Shown piece after piece: positions 1 to 6,014 of a stretch of 6,348 nucleotides of DNA. Position numbers and translations under genes: made by a program. Under the pieces are notes generated by a model that was not told the DNA's origin, made no database searches, and worked only from the letters and a program-made list of their open reading frames with translations. The stretch is from Avoscillospira sp045579045. Its GTDB lineage: Bacteria; Bacillota; Clostridia; Oscillospirales; Oscillospiraceae. Each line of letters starts with the position of its first letter. Within the stretch, counting starts at the first letter, position 1. Location of the stretch: the NCBI GenBank assembly GCA_045579045.1, contig JAZNLL010000016.1, positions 1 through 6,348 of the forward strand, in the 5' to 3' direction.

Positions 1-1
1 G

Positions 2-1297
2 GACAGCGCCAATCAGCAGGACAACGATTTTACTCCGTTCTTGAATATCATCAACGAGTTCTATGTCAAGGACAGCAGTAAAAAGGTCAAAGCGGTTATG
101 AAGCAGAAAGGCGAATCCGGTGAGTATCTGACCACCAACCCACCCTATGGCTACATGAAAGACCCCGACAACCCAAAGAGACATTGGATTGTTGACGATG
201 AAGCCGCAGCCGTTGTCCGTCAGATCTTCGCATGGTGTATGGAAGGCTTCGGTCCCTCTCAGATCGCCAAGAAGCTGAAGGAAGCAAAGGTGGATTGTCC
301 CACTGTTCATTGGATGAAGATGGGACGAAATGCTCCTGCAAAGACACCGGACAATCCTTACGATTGGGCACCACGCACCATCACCGGCATACTGGAAAAG
401 CAGGAATACCTTGGTCACATGGTCAACTTCAAAACACGCAAGCAGTCGTACAGAAGCAAAAAGAAACTCGAAAACCCTCCCGATCAATGGAAGATTTTCG
501 AGAACACCCACGAAGCCATTATTGACGAAGAAACCTTTGCCCGTGTGCAGGAACTTCGCAAGAACAAACGCAGACCTGCCAGAACAGGCAAAACCAATAT
601 GTTCTCCGGTCTCGTTCGCTGTGCCGATTGTGGTGAGAAATTGTACTACTGCACCAGCAACAGTTTTGAAACCAGACAAGACCACTTCGTATGCTCTACT
701 TCCCGTAAAAAGGGCAAGGAAGTCTGTGACACCCACTTCATCCGTGCTGTGGTACTGGAAGAAGGTACGCTACAACACATGAGGTTGGTAATCCAATGTG
801 TTGCCGATTATGAGGATGCGTTTCGCAGAGCATTGGGCGCAAAGCGAAGTGAGGAAGCCAAGAAAGAGCTTTCTGCCAAAAGGCGAACCTTGCAGAAATC
901 CGAAAACCGTCTGGCAGAACTGGACAGATTGTTCAAGCGTATTTACGAAGACATGGTAAACGGAAAGCTGTCCGAAGCTCGCTTTCAGATGTTGTCTGAT
1001 GACTATGAGCAGGAGCAGGAAGAACTGAGAGCCAAGATTGAAATGCTTGAAAACGAAATACAGAATCAAGAAGATCAAGCGGAGAATGTCGATAGGTTTA
1101 TCCGACAGGCAAAGAAATACCTGTATCTGGAGAAGCTGACACCCACGATTCTGAACGATATGGTACACGCCGTATATGTTCATGCACCGGACAAGTCCAG
1201 CGGACATCGAGTGCAGGATGTGACCATCAGCTACAACTATATCGGCATACTTCCCGCCAATTTACTCTATGACGTTATGAACGGAAAAGCGGCATGA
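2..1297 (+). CDS. Large serine recombinase (site-specific integrase/transposase), C-terminal part, 5' truncated by window edge
   Basis: The reading frame is open from base 2, and the residues before the first possible start (a TTG at 41) read DSANQQDNDFTPF. This is typical of the end of a resolvase catalytic domain, so the true start and the catalytic serine lie upstream of the window and 41 is not the start. With residues counted from base 2, the order is: end of the catalytic domain and its long helix (1-35); a Recombinase DNA-binding domain (about 40-155, with NPPYGY and WAPRTITGILEKQEYLG); a zinc beta-ribbon (about 199-256, Cys at 207, 210, 231 and 242, from CADCG and EVCDTHF); a charged coiled coil (about 275-365); and a DUF4368-like tail (about 360-423, with VHAPDKSSGHRVQ). 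Family members cut and rejoin DNA at att sites to integrate or excise clostridial conjugative and mobilisable elements of the TndX/TnpX type. The visible part is intact, with no frameshift. Family assignment is firm; the particular element is unknown. Confidence 0.95.
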   Translation, partial: DSANQQDNDFTPFLNIINEFYVKDSSKKVKAVMKQKGESGEYLTTNPPYGYMKDPDNPKRHWIVDDEAAAVVRQIFAWCMEGFGPSQIAKKLKEAKVDCPTVHWMKMGRNAPAKTPDNPYDWAPRTITGILEKQEYLGHMVNFKTRKQSYRSKKKLENPPDQWKIFENTHEAIIDEETFARVQELRKNKRRPARTGKTNMFSGLVRCADCGEKLYYCTSNSFETRQDHFVCSTSRKKGKEVCDTHFIRAVVLEEGTLQHMRLVIQCVADYEDAFRRALGAKRSEEAKKELSAKRRTLQKSENRLAELDRLFKRIYEDMVNGKLSEARFQMLSDDYEQEQEELRAKIEMLENEIQNQEDQAENVDRFIRQAKKYLYLEKLTPTILNDMVHAVYVHAPDKSSGHRVQDVTISYNYIGILPANLLYDVMNGKAA

Positions 1298-1312
1298 TTT
1301 CTCATGCCGCTT
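1287..1312 (+). terminator. Perfect 11-bp hairpin spanning the recombinase stop codon
   Basis: AAGCGGCATGA (1287-1297) and TCATGCCGCTT (1302-1312) are perfect inverted repeats around a TTTC loop. The recombinase stop codon TGA (1295-1297) is the end of the left arm. No T-run follows directly (CCCGAAAAC comes next), so it is not a textbook intrinsic terminator. It may stabilise the 3' end of the mRNA, or act together with the T-tailed hairpin about 30 bp downstream. Confidence 0.5.
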
Positions 1313-1340
1313 CCCGAAAACATTATTATACTGTTTTATT

Positions 1341-1369
1341 GGACCGCTCCCCATGGGTGTGTCCTTTTT
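1341..1369 (+). terminator. Probable intrinsic terminator of the recombinase gene
   Basis: GGAC (1341-1344) pairs with GTCC (1361-1364). Inside this, the CCCATGGG palindrome (1350-1357) can form a short inner stem separated by an internal loop. Five T's follow at 1365-1369. The position, 44 bp after the recombinase stop, and the T-run fit a terminator, although the stem is interrupted. The last T's overlap the -35 box of the promoter at 1368. Confidence 0.45.
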
Positions 1370-1396
1370 GGCATTGCACACGAATTTTGATACAAT
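1368..1396 (+). promoter_or_regulatory. Rightward sigma-A-type promoter with extended -10 and an inverted repeat across its spacer
   Basis: The -35 box TTGGCA (1368-1373, five of six consensus bases) is followed by exactly 17 bp and then the -10 box TACAAT (1391-1396, five of six). TG at 1388-1389 gives an extended -10. The expected start of transcription is about 1403. A 6-bp inverted repeat, GCATTG (1371-1376) and CAATGC (1393-1398), overlaps both boxes and could be an operator or a recombinase half-site pair. The promoter points away from the recombinase, toward the convergent operon, and no convincing gene follows it on this strand. Confidence 0.55.
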
Positions 1397-1402
1397 GCAC
1401 CC

Positions 1403-1471
1403 TCGTCGGGCAAAGCGTTAAATATTGGTCATTTCATTGCCGCTGGACAAGAACTTCCTTGAGCATTTTTT
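1403..1471 (+). ncRNA. Candidate short transcript between promoter and terminator-like hairpin (hypothetical small RNA)
   Basis: This is the predicted transcript of about 69 nt from the promoter at 1368-1396 to the T-run at 1466-1471. It could fold into a 5' stem (GGCAA at 1409-1413 with TTGCC at 1437-1441), followed by the hairpin at 1442-1464. It matches no RNA family that I recognise. The only rightward reading frames are short, lack a ribosome binding site and are not convincing. It could instead be the untranslated start of a transcript that would continue into the element's other end in the excised circular form. Confidence 0.28.
1442..1471 (+). terminator. Terminator-like hairpin with six T's
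   Basis: GCT (1442-1444) pairs with AGC (1462-1464) and CAAG (1448-1451) with CTTG (1458-1461), with a three-base bulge (GGA) on the left side and the loop AACTTC. After one A, six T's follow at 1466-1471. It lies about 70 bp downstream of the rightward promoter and could end its transcript before it runs into the convergent operon. The bulge makes the stem only moderately stable. Confidence 0.42.
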
Positions 1472-1500
1472 AAGTCGGGAGCGAAAACGCCCCCGTCTTA
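1471..1500. repeat. 13-position imperfect inverted repeat downstream of the leftward operon
   Basis: The arms at 1471-1483 and 1488-1500 flank an AAAA loop (TTTT when read leftward). They pair at 11 positions, with one G-U pair (in the leftward transcript) and one A-A mismatch. The repeat lies only 16 bp past the stop codon of the TM2 gene, so it is probably the 3' hairpin or terminator of the leftward operon. It has no T-run after it in that direction: the leftward strand reads A's there. The rightward T-run at 1466-1471 abuts its left arm. Confidence 0.45.
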
Positions 1501-1516
1501 CTTATATTGCAGATGC

Positions 1517-2179
1517 TTAGTTCTTTTCCAGAGGTCTGCCTTCCTTGTCGGTGAACTTGTTCAGCAGGATCTTGATGAAGTCGATGAGCCAGCCGATACC
1601 GAAGATACCGCCGGTCAGCAGCCACAGGATGCCGGTGCCGGTCTTGCCCACATAGAAGCGATGGACGCCAAAGCCACCCAGGAACAGGCACAGCAGTAAA
1701 GTGACGATCCAGTTTCTGGGAGGGCTGATGGCATTGAGGACTTCCTCTTCGGTGGGATGGACGAAGTCTTCCACGGCTTCGCCTGCAATGAGCTTCTTTG
1801 CGGTTTCAGTCACCTCATCGATGTAAGCGCCTCTCTGCATGGGCAGATCCAGCATACCCTTGACGCCCTTTCTTCCCAAGCTGTTCTTATCCGTACGCAT
1901 AGAAATGCCGCCCATGCTCACACTGGAAGCATTTTCCTGCACCAGAGGCGTGACCTTGACAACATTTTCCTTAACGGAGATATGGATGATCACATCGGTG
2001 ACTTTTTCCTTCTTAAAGGCGATATGGGGCCCGGTGATGCCCTTTTTCAGTTCGAAGGGCATTTGGAAAGCAGCGGCTCTTGCCTGCAGTTTCTCATGGA
2101 TTTCCTCAATGGTCAACGGTGCGTGAATTTCAAAAGTTCTTGCCGATACAGCTTTTCCCATTTCAGTGATACTTGCCAT
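1517..2179 (-). CDS. TM2-domain membrane protein with soluble N-terminal domain
   Basis: This is a 220-residue protein. Residues 155-208 form a TM2 domain: a first membrane helix (about 157-172), a connector with GGFGVHRFYVGKTGTG, and a second helix (about 183-206) with GIGWLID, followed by a charged tail. Residues 1-150 are predicted soluble and mixed alpha/beta, and I do not recognise their family. TM2 proteins have two close membrane helices joined by a short loop, and their bacterial role is generally unknown. The ATG at 2179 is supported by AGGAGG (2188-2193) eight bases upstream. The gene is the last of the leftward cluster and starts 53 bp after the second lipoprotein gene, so it is probably cotranscribed. 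The membrane domain assignment is firm; the function is not known. Confidence 0.9.
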   Translation of the reverse strand: MASITEMGKAVSARTFEIHAPLTIEEIHEKLQARAAAFQMPFELKKGITGPHIAFKKEKVTDVIIHISVKENVVKVTPLVQENASSVSMGGISMRTDKNSLGRKGVKGMLDLPMQRGAYIDEVTETAKKLIAGEAVEDFVHPTEEEVLNAISPPRNWIVTLLLCLFLGGFGVHRFYVGKTGTGILWLLTGGIFGIGWLIDFIKILLNKFTDKEGRPLEKN

Positions 2180-2232
2180 TTTCGTTTCCTCCTAATTTCT
2201 TTTATTGCACTGCCAAAGGCATCTGCTTACAC

Positions 2233-3738
2233 TTATCCAACAGCTCCATCAAAAGGATAGAGTACAGTTCGGAACTCACTTGCGCCTGCCATAGATCCAA
2301 TACGGGCATAGACGGCAATGCTGCCCCAACGGTTCACAAAGATGGGCAGTTGGAAATTGACCGCTTCTGCCGATACTGTCCATTCCAGCATCTCGTAGTA
2401 GCCGTATTCCTCCCGCTCTTCTTTTGGGATATCGGAGAAATACTCCGTGAACACATCTTCTGCACTTTCCCGTACGGCCTCCAGGAAATAATCCCGGTCG
2501 ATGAGCAGACGGTCTGCCACTTCCTCCCCGGTCAGGAACACGCCATCTTCCACATCGTAGTAATAGGCGCTGTGTTCCTGCCAGTTAAAGCTCTCGGCCC
2601 AGATGTGCAGATACAATACACCCTCATAGATATCGCTTTCCCAGTTCACATCCGTAAAGGTAAGGAACTCTCCCTGCACCATGGCCTGCAATTCTTCCTC
2701 AATAAGAGGCGAATAGTCGTCCATGATCTGCTGATTGACCGCCATCACGGCTGCATCATCGCCGTAAAACTGTGGCAGACGGTAGGTGTACATATAAAAG
2801 GTTTCGTACTGGTCCGTGTAGCTATCGGACATATCATACCAGCTGCCCGCATACGCCATAGCGTCCCGCTGCTCCATCTGCAGGGAGAAGGGAGCTTCCG
2901 CCTTTTGGAAGGTCGTCAGCTTTTCATCGATAGCAAGGCACAGACCGCCGTATTCATCCACCGACCAGTTCCACTGCAGACTGTGGGGATATGTACCGTC
3001 TCCGGCCATTTCCGCCATCATCTGCAGACTGCCCTCGTCCTCAGCGAACACGCCCTTATAGATCTGCACCGGTTCGCCCGGTGTTTTCCACAGGAAGGAA
3101 AATCCGCCATCCTCCCGGAAGGTCACACAGCCGACCTCATAACCGTCATGATAGGTCCATGTTCCAAGGACTCGATCATCCGGCACCGATGTATCTTCAC
3201 CAAGGATCTGTCGCAGCTCTTCTGCCGAGGAATGGCAGGAGAAGGTTTCGTCCTTCACATAGTACTCAGCATCGGAATCGTCATAGTTCAGCACCACACC
3301 CTCATCGGTCAGTGCAATGGAGCGGTTTTGAGGCATGGTGTCATAAAGGTCACCGGCAGTCTGCAAGGAGAAAGTCTGGCTCAGACCATAGATCTGATCT
3401 GGCTGATAATTTCCCTCATACGGCCAGAATTCCTCCGCCCAGAAGGAATACACACTGCCCTCCATACAGAGGTAGTGCTCCAGCAGGATGAAATCGTCAT
3501 AGGATGTGATCTGCACATAGCCCGTTTCCCCCTCCTGCTCCGAGACAAGATCCCGGTAGATGCCATCGAACGCAGGCAGTTCCGGTTCTTCCTCAGTAAC
3601 GGGGGTCTCCTCCTGCTGTACATCTTCCACAGCAGGCGGTTCGTCCGGCGTTTCCACCGGGGTCGGTGCTGTCTTGCCGCAGCCTACCAGCAGAAGCAGC
3701 GCCAACAGGGCACACACAATTCGAAGCAATCGGTTCAT
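2233..3738 (-). CDS. Secreted lipoprotein with RsiV/DUF3298-like C-terminal region
   Basis: This is a 501-residue predicted lipoprotein. The signal is MNRLLRIVCALLALLLLVGC, with lipobox LVGC and the lipid-bearing Cys at 20. A Pro/Glu-rich linker follows (about 23-55), which should hold the body away from the membrane. Residues 57-290 are beta-rich and acidic; LGTW at 191 followed by CVTFREDGGFSF suggests a small beta-barrel module. Residues about 315-435 resemble the DUF3298/RsiV extracellular fold: YRLPQF, a helix with NQQIMDDYSPLIEEEL, then YYYDVEDGVFLTGEEV and a helix. RsiV is an anti-sigma factor that senses lysozyme, but no cytosolic or transmembrane anti-sigma part is present here, so sensing is speculative. 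AGGAGG (3745-3750) precedes the ATG by six bases. The gene lies 58 bp after the first lipoprotein gene, with a strong hairpin in the gap. Confidence 0.88.
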   Translation of the reverse strand: MNRLLRIVCALLALLLLVGCGKTAPTPVETPDEPPAVEDVQQEETPVTEEEPELPAFDGIYRDLVSEQEGETGYVQITSYDDFILLEHYLCMEGSVYSFWAEEFWPYEGNYQPDQIYGLSQTFSLQTAGDLYDTMPQNRSIALTDEGVVLNYDDSDAEYYVKDETFSCHSSAEELRQILGEDTSVPDDRVLGTWTYHDGYEVGCVTFREDGGFSFLWKTPGEPVQIYKGVFAEDEGSLQMMAEMAGDGTYPHSLQWNWSVDEYGGLCLAIDEKLTTFQKAEAPFSLQMEQRDAMAYAGSWYDMSDSYTDQYETFYMYTYRLPQFYGDDAAVMAVNQQIMDDYSPLIEEELQAMVQGEFLTFTDVNWESDIYEGVLYLHIWAESFNWQEHSAYYYDVEDGVFLTGEEVADRLLIDRDYFLEAVRESAEDVFTEYFSDIPKEEREEYGYYEMLEWTVSAEAVNFQLPIFVNRWGSIAVYARIGSMAGASEFRTVLYPFDGAVG

Positions 3739-3760
3739 ACCGTACCTCCTGTGCTGTTAT

Positions 3761-3785
3761 GCTGCTCCCCGGTCAGGGGAGCAGC
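3761..3785. repeat. Perfect 10-bp intercistronic hairpin
   Basis: GCTGCTCCCC (3761-3770) and GGGGAGCAGC (3776-3785) are perfect inverted repeats around the loop GGTCA. The hairpin sits between the stop of the first lipoprotein gene (3797) and the ribosome binding site of the second (3745-3750). In the leftward transcript ATAACAGCAC follows rather than T's, so it should not work as a strong intrinsic terminator. A role in mRNA processing or in setting the ratio of the two lipoproteins is an inference. Confidence 0.65.
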
Positions 3786-3796
3786 TTCGGGTTGCG

Positions 3797-5098
3797 TCAA
3801 TGGATTTCAATGCTTTCCAGCATGGTCATAACATCCTCGGGATAGACGCCGCGGACTTCCACAGTAAAGGCATAGCCGGTGGAGGTTTCTGCCACCAGAT
3901 ACATGAGCGGCATCCATTCATCGTCATAGAGCTTCTGATAGGTATTGCCGCCGATGGTGACTTCCTCGTACTCGCAGTCAGCCAAAGCCAGCTGGGTGTA
4001 CTCCAACTCCTTCTCCAGAGTTGTCAGCTGAGGATCCATGATCTTCACCCAGTCGGTCGTATCCAGTTCCTCATTATACAGAACCATGGTATAACCGTGA
4101 TCCTCTTCTTCGTCCACATACCAGCCCTTATCCAGGGTGATGCTGACATAACCTGCAGGGGTGGTGACCGTCTTGCCCTCGAAGTTCTCGACTTCTTCCA
4201 CAGGCTCTTCTACTACGGGTTCAGAAAGCTCAAAGTAGTACTCCAGATCATCGCCTACCAGTTCCAGAACACCGTCTTCCAGATAGTAGTACAGGCTCTG
4301 TTCACCAATGTAGAAGCACTCGGCATCATAGAGCAATTCCACTGCATCGCCTGCCACACTGAGAATACCGGAACCGTCCGCATAGAGCTCCACGAAGGAA
4401 TTGTCGGCAATGCCGTACTCGACCATCATGTCATATTCCCAGGTCTCGCCGGCTGCATACAAATAGGTTGCGGCATAGTAACCGGCAGCATCTTCCGTGA
4501 TTTCCAGGCACATTTCCACTTCAGACAGATCCACAGTCAGCTCAATAGGCTCCTCTTCCTCCCACATATCGTTGAAGGAATAGACCACAGGTTGTGTCAG
4601 GTTTTCCAGGTCGTAGACCATGCAGACCTCCAGTTCATCGCCGGGCTCGATTTCTTCATAGAGGCTGTCGTCCAGCACCACATCGTTGTAGGTGTAGGAA
4701 CCGGCCCACAGTTCTTCCTCGCCCTGATAGGCATAGGTGGTCATGCACCAGGCGGCGCAGTCTTCGTAGTCACCGGTGTTGACAAAATGGAACCAGCTCA
4801 GCAGAACGGGATCGCCGTATTCATCGGTAGCGACCTTACTGCCCAGGTATTCCAGCGTAGCAGTTTCGGGAACCTCAATGACCTGACCGCTGGCAGTCTC
4901 ACCGCCCAGAGGCAGTTTGCCGGGATAGGGAGACTCTGCTGCTTCCTCTTCTTCCACTTCTTCCTCAACGATGGGTTCATCGCTGACATCTTCCAGACCG
5001 CCGGGTCCATCATCCGGCACAGGTTCCTCTTTGCTGCATGCACACAGGCTGAACACCAGGCACAAAGCCAGCAGCAACGCAATCAGTTTTTTCATCAT
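3797..5098 (-). CDS. Secreted lipoprotein with DUF5067-like domain and PsbP-like C-terminal region
   Basis: This is a 433-residue predicted lipoprotein, starting MMKKLIALLLALCLVFSLCA before the lipid-bearing Cys at 21 (lipobox LCAC). A strongly acidic linker (about 22-56) is rich in Asp, Glu and Pro. Residues about 75-175 resemble DUF5067, a beta-sandwich of Firmicutes lipoproteins: LLSWFHFVNTGDYEDCAAWC, then EIEPGDELEVCMVYDL. Residues 185-290 form a beta module with LYADGSGILSVAG and LEDGVLELVGDDLEYYF, a pattern common in clostridial lipoproteins. Residues about 315-433 (TPAGYVSITLDKGWYVDEE to the end) look like a PsbP/Mog1-type fold; this last reading is tentative. The ATG at 5110 overlaps the ribosome binding site, so the start is 5098, or 5095 (MKKL). 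No enzymatic motif is seen; a binding or sensing role outside the membrane is an inference. Confidence 0.88.
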   Translation of the reverse strand: MMKKLIALLLALCLVFSLCACSKEEPVPDDGPGGLEDVSDEPIVEEEVEEEEAAESPYPGKLPLGGETASGQVIEVPETATLEYLGSKVATDEYGDPVLLSWFHFVNTGDYEDCAAWCMTTYAYQGEEELWAGSYTYNDVVLDDSLYEEIEPGDELEVCMVYDLENLTQPVVYSFNDMWEEEEPIELTVDLSEVEMCLEITEDAAGYYAATYLYAAGETWEYDMMVEYGIADNSFVELYADGSGILSVAGDAVELLYDAECFYIGEQSLYYYLEDGVLELVGDDLEYYFELSEPVVEEPVEEVENFEGKTVTTPAGYVSITLDKGWYVDEEEDHGYTMVLYNEELDTTDWVKIMDPQLTTLEKELEYTQLALADCEYEEVTIGGNTYQKLYDDEWMPLMYLVAETSTGYAFTVEVRGVYPEDVMTMLESIEIH

Positions 5099-5103
5099 AA
5101 TTT

Positions 5104-5108
5104 CCTCC
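5104..5108 (-). promoter_or_regulatory. Ribosome binding site that decides the lipoprotein start
   Basis: GGAGG on the - strand lies five bases before the ATG at 5098 and eight before the ATG at 5095. It overlaps the further upstream ATG at 5110, which therefore cannot use it. Starting at 5098 or 5095 also puts the two lysines at the N-terminus, as expected of a lipoprotein signal. Confidence 0.75.
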
Positions 5109-5207
5109 ATTTTTTCTTTTTATCTTCAAAGCATTTGCTTTTGAGGACCACTGATAATTGGTCACTTGCGATACCATATAGCATCGTCTTCCCTTTCCGA
5201 AAGGTGC

Positions 5208-5969
5208 TTAGCTGTTTACGGCGCCGCCGCAGTATTCACATTGACCGCTGGCGTTGGGAGTGGTAGTCGCACCGCAGTAGGGGCAGGTCACTGCCATCTT
5301 GGGGGCCGCTGCAGCTGCAGCCGTGTCTCTTGCCTGCCGACGGGCGCCAAGGAGAATTTCTTTGATCTCCTCGCCCATCTGCTGATATTGGCGGTATTCC
5401 ACGCTGTCCTCAGGACGCACTCTTGCAAGACCTGAGCCACCGATCTCCACGGAGGAGGAATTGAGGCGGAATGTCATATCGTCAAAATAAGGATTTCTCA
5501 CCTGAATGACCATATTGAAATCATATTCATAGGTATAGCGGGGCGGCACATAGCTTACTTCGTTGCCATCCTTGTCAGTTCGCATCAGCTCTGTGCGATC
5601 CTCATCGATGTCCAGTCTGCAACCGGTCACATCGGAAAAAGACAGAACATCCGGGTTTTCTTCCTGTAGTCTGGAGGTCTGTGCCACCATAAACAATCCG
5701 GCATCTTCATCCAGCAAAATCTGCGTTCCCTCACCGAGGGATCGGGTCACAGTAAAAGCCGCTACCTTTTCCTTGTTGGCTTCCCGATAGGCCAGCTGTT
5801 CTTCAATCTGCGCAACGGTAGAATGACGGCGGTCATCGAACCAGGGGGAAAGCTTCTTTGCACAGTCCTTGCACATATTGCCGTCTTCCAGCTTGCGATT
5901 GCCCAAAAGACCAATATCGCCGCCGCAAATATCACACTGCTTCTTCTTGAATGCATCAAATAAACCCAT
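5208..5969 (-). CDS. DUF4428-like protein with N-terminal and C-terminal zinc-binding clusters
   Basis: This is a 253-residue cytosolic protein. Residues 12-36 hold four Cys in the pattern CDICG...CKDC (12, 15, 33, 36) within a DUF4428-like segment that continues into KLSPWFDDRRHS. Residues about 70-178 look like an all-beta domain (ILLDEDAGLFMV, LSFSDVTGCRLDID, YDFNMVIQV), possibly a bacterial PH-like fold; that is inferred. A helix (about 187-215) and an Ala run (218-222) lead to a second zinc ribbon, CPYCG and CEYCG (229, 232, 244, 247). No signal peptide or membrane helix is present. An in-frame ATG at 5987 would add six residues, but it has only a poor ribosome binding site, whereas AAGGAG serves the ATG at 5969. 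The gene starts 45 bp after the upstream zinc-ribbon gene, so the two are probably cotranscribed and may act together. The molecular function is unknown. Confidence 0.88.
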   Translation of the reverse strand: MGLFDAFKKKQCDICGGDIGLLGNRKLEDGNMCKDCAKKLSPWFDDRRHSTVAQIEEQLAYREANKEKVAAFTVTRSLGEGTQILLDEDAGLFMVAQTSRLQEENPDVLSFSDVTGCRLDIDEDRTELMRTDKDGNEVSYVPPRYTYEYDFNMVIQVRNPYFDDMTFRLNSSSVEIGGSGLARVRPEDSVEYRQYQQMGEEIKEILLGARRQARDTAAAAAAPKMAVTCPYCGATTTPNASGQCEYCGGAVNS

Positions 5970-5976
5970 GGTATCG

Positions 5977-5982
5977 CTCCTT
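5977..5982 (-). promoter_or_regulatory. Ribosome binding site that decides the DUF4428-like protein start
   Basis: AAGGAG on the - strand lies seven bases before the ATG at 5969. It falls inside the possible coding sequence of the longer form starting at 5987, which has only a weak match (ACAGG) upstream. The protein from 5969 begins MGLFDAFKKK, a usual start for proteins of this type. Confidence 0.75.
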
Positions 5983-6014
5983 TTCATCCTGTTTCAGCTA
6001 GTAGGGGTGCTTAC

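Larger units (their letters stand above)
2..1440 (+). mobile_element. Probable terminal segment of an integrative element; right boundary unresolved
   Basis: This is inferred from the large serine recombinase whose 3' end faces a structured spacer, followed by a convergent operon of ordinary-looking chromosomal genes. In TndX/TnpX-type elements the recombinase gene usually lies at one end of the element, close to the attachment site. The end coordinate is a placeholder inside the spacer: no second junction or empty site is available, so target-site repeats and the crossover dinucleotide cannot be assigned. A leftover recombinase in a decayed element is also possible. Confidence 0.4.

Noticed and set aside
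41..43. TTG as the start of the recombinase
   Set aside because: The frame is open upstream to the window edge and the residues there match the conserved end of the catalytic domain, so the gene is cut by the window.
770..1207. 145-codon open frame on the - strand inside the recombinase
   Set aside because: It is in register with the recombinase codons over the coiled-coil region, which explains its Leu/Phe-rich translation.
1425..1520. 31-codon rightward frame from a TTG (VISLPLDKN and on) in the spacer
   Set aside because: It has no clear ribosome binding site, would be cut off by the T-tailed hairpin, and runs through another inverted repeat; chance is more likely.
2207..2226. Small hairpin (TGCC AAA GGCA) between the second lipoprotein and TM2 genes
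   Set aside because: It has a four-base core stem and no T-run; too weak to annotate.
1757..2260. 167-codon open frame on the + strand opposite the TM2 gene
   Set aside because: It is in register with the TM2 gene and has no domain or ribosome binding site; it is an antisense shadow.
2173..3831. 552-codon open frame on the + strand opposite the second lipoprotein gene
   Set aside because: It is in exact codon register with the - strand gene, so it stays open simply because that gene avoids TTA, CTA and TCA codons. It has no ribosome binding site, and the - strand frame has a signal peptide, lipobox and ribosome binding site.
5125..5163. Short palindromes (TCAAAGCA..TGCTTTTGA and GACCA..TGGTC) upstream of the first lipoprotein gene
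   Set aside because: The stems are short or bulged, with no T-run in the direction of transcription and no well-spaced -35/-10 pair nearby, so I call neither a terminator nor an internal promoter.
3560..5266. 568-codon open frame on the + strand opposite the first lipoprotein gene
   Set aside because: It is also in exact codon register with the real - strand gene. Its His/Ile/Phe-rich translation is the mirror of an acidic, tyrosine-rich protein, and it overlaps parts of three real genes.
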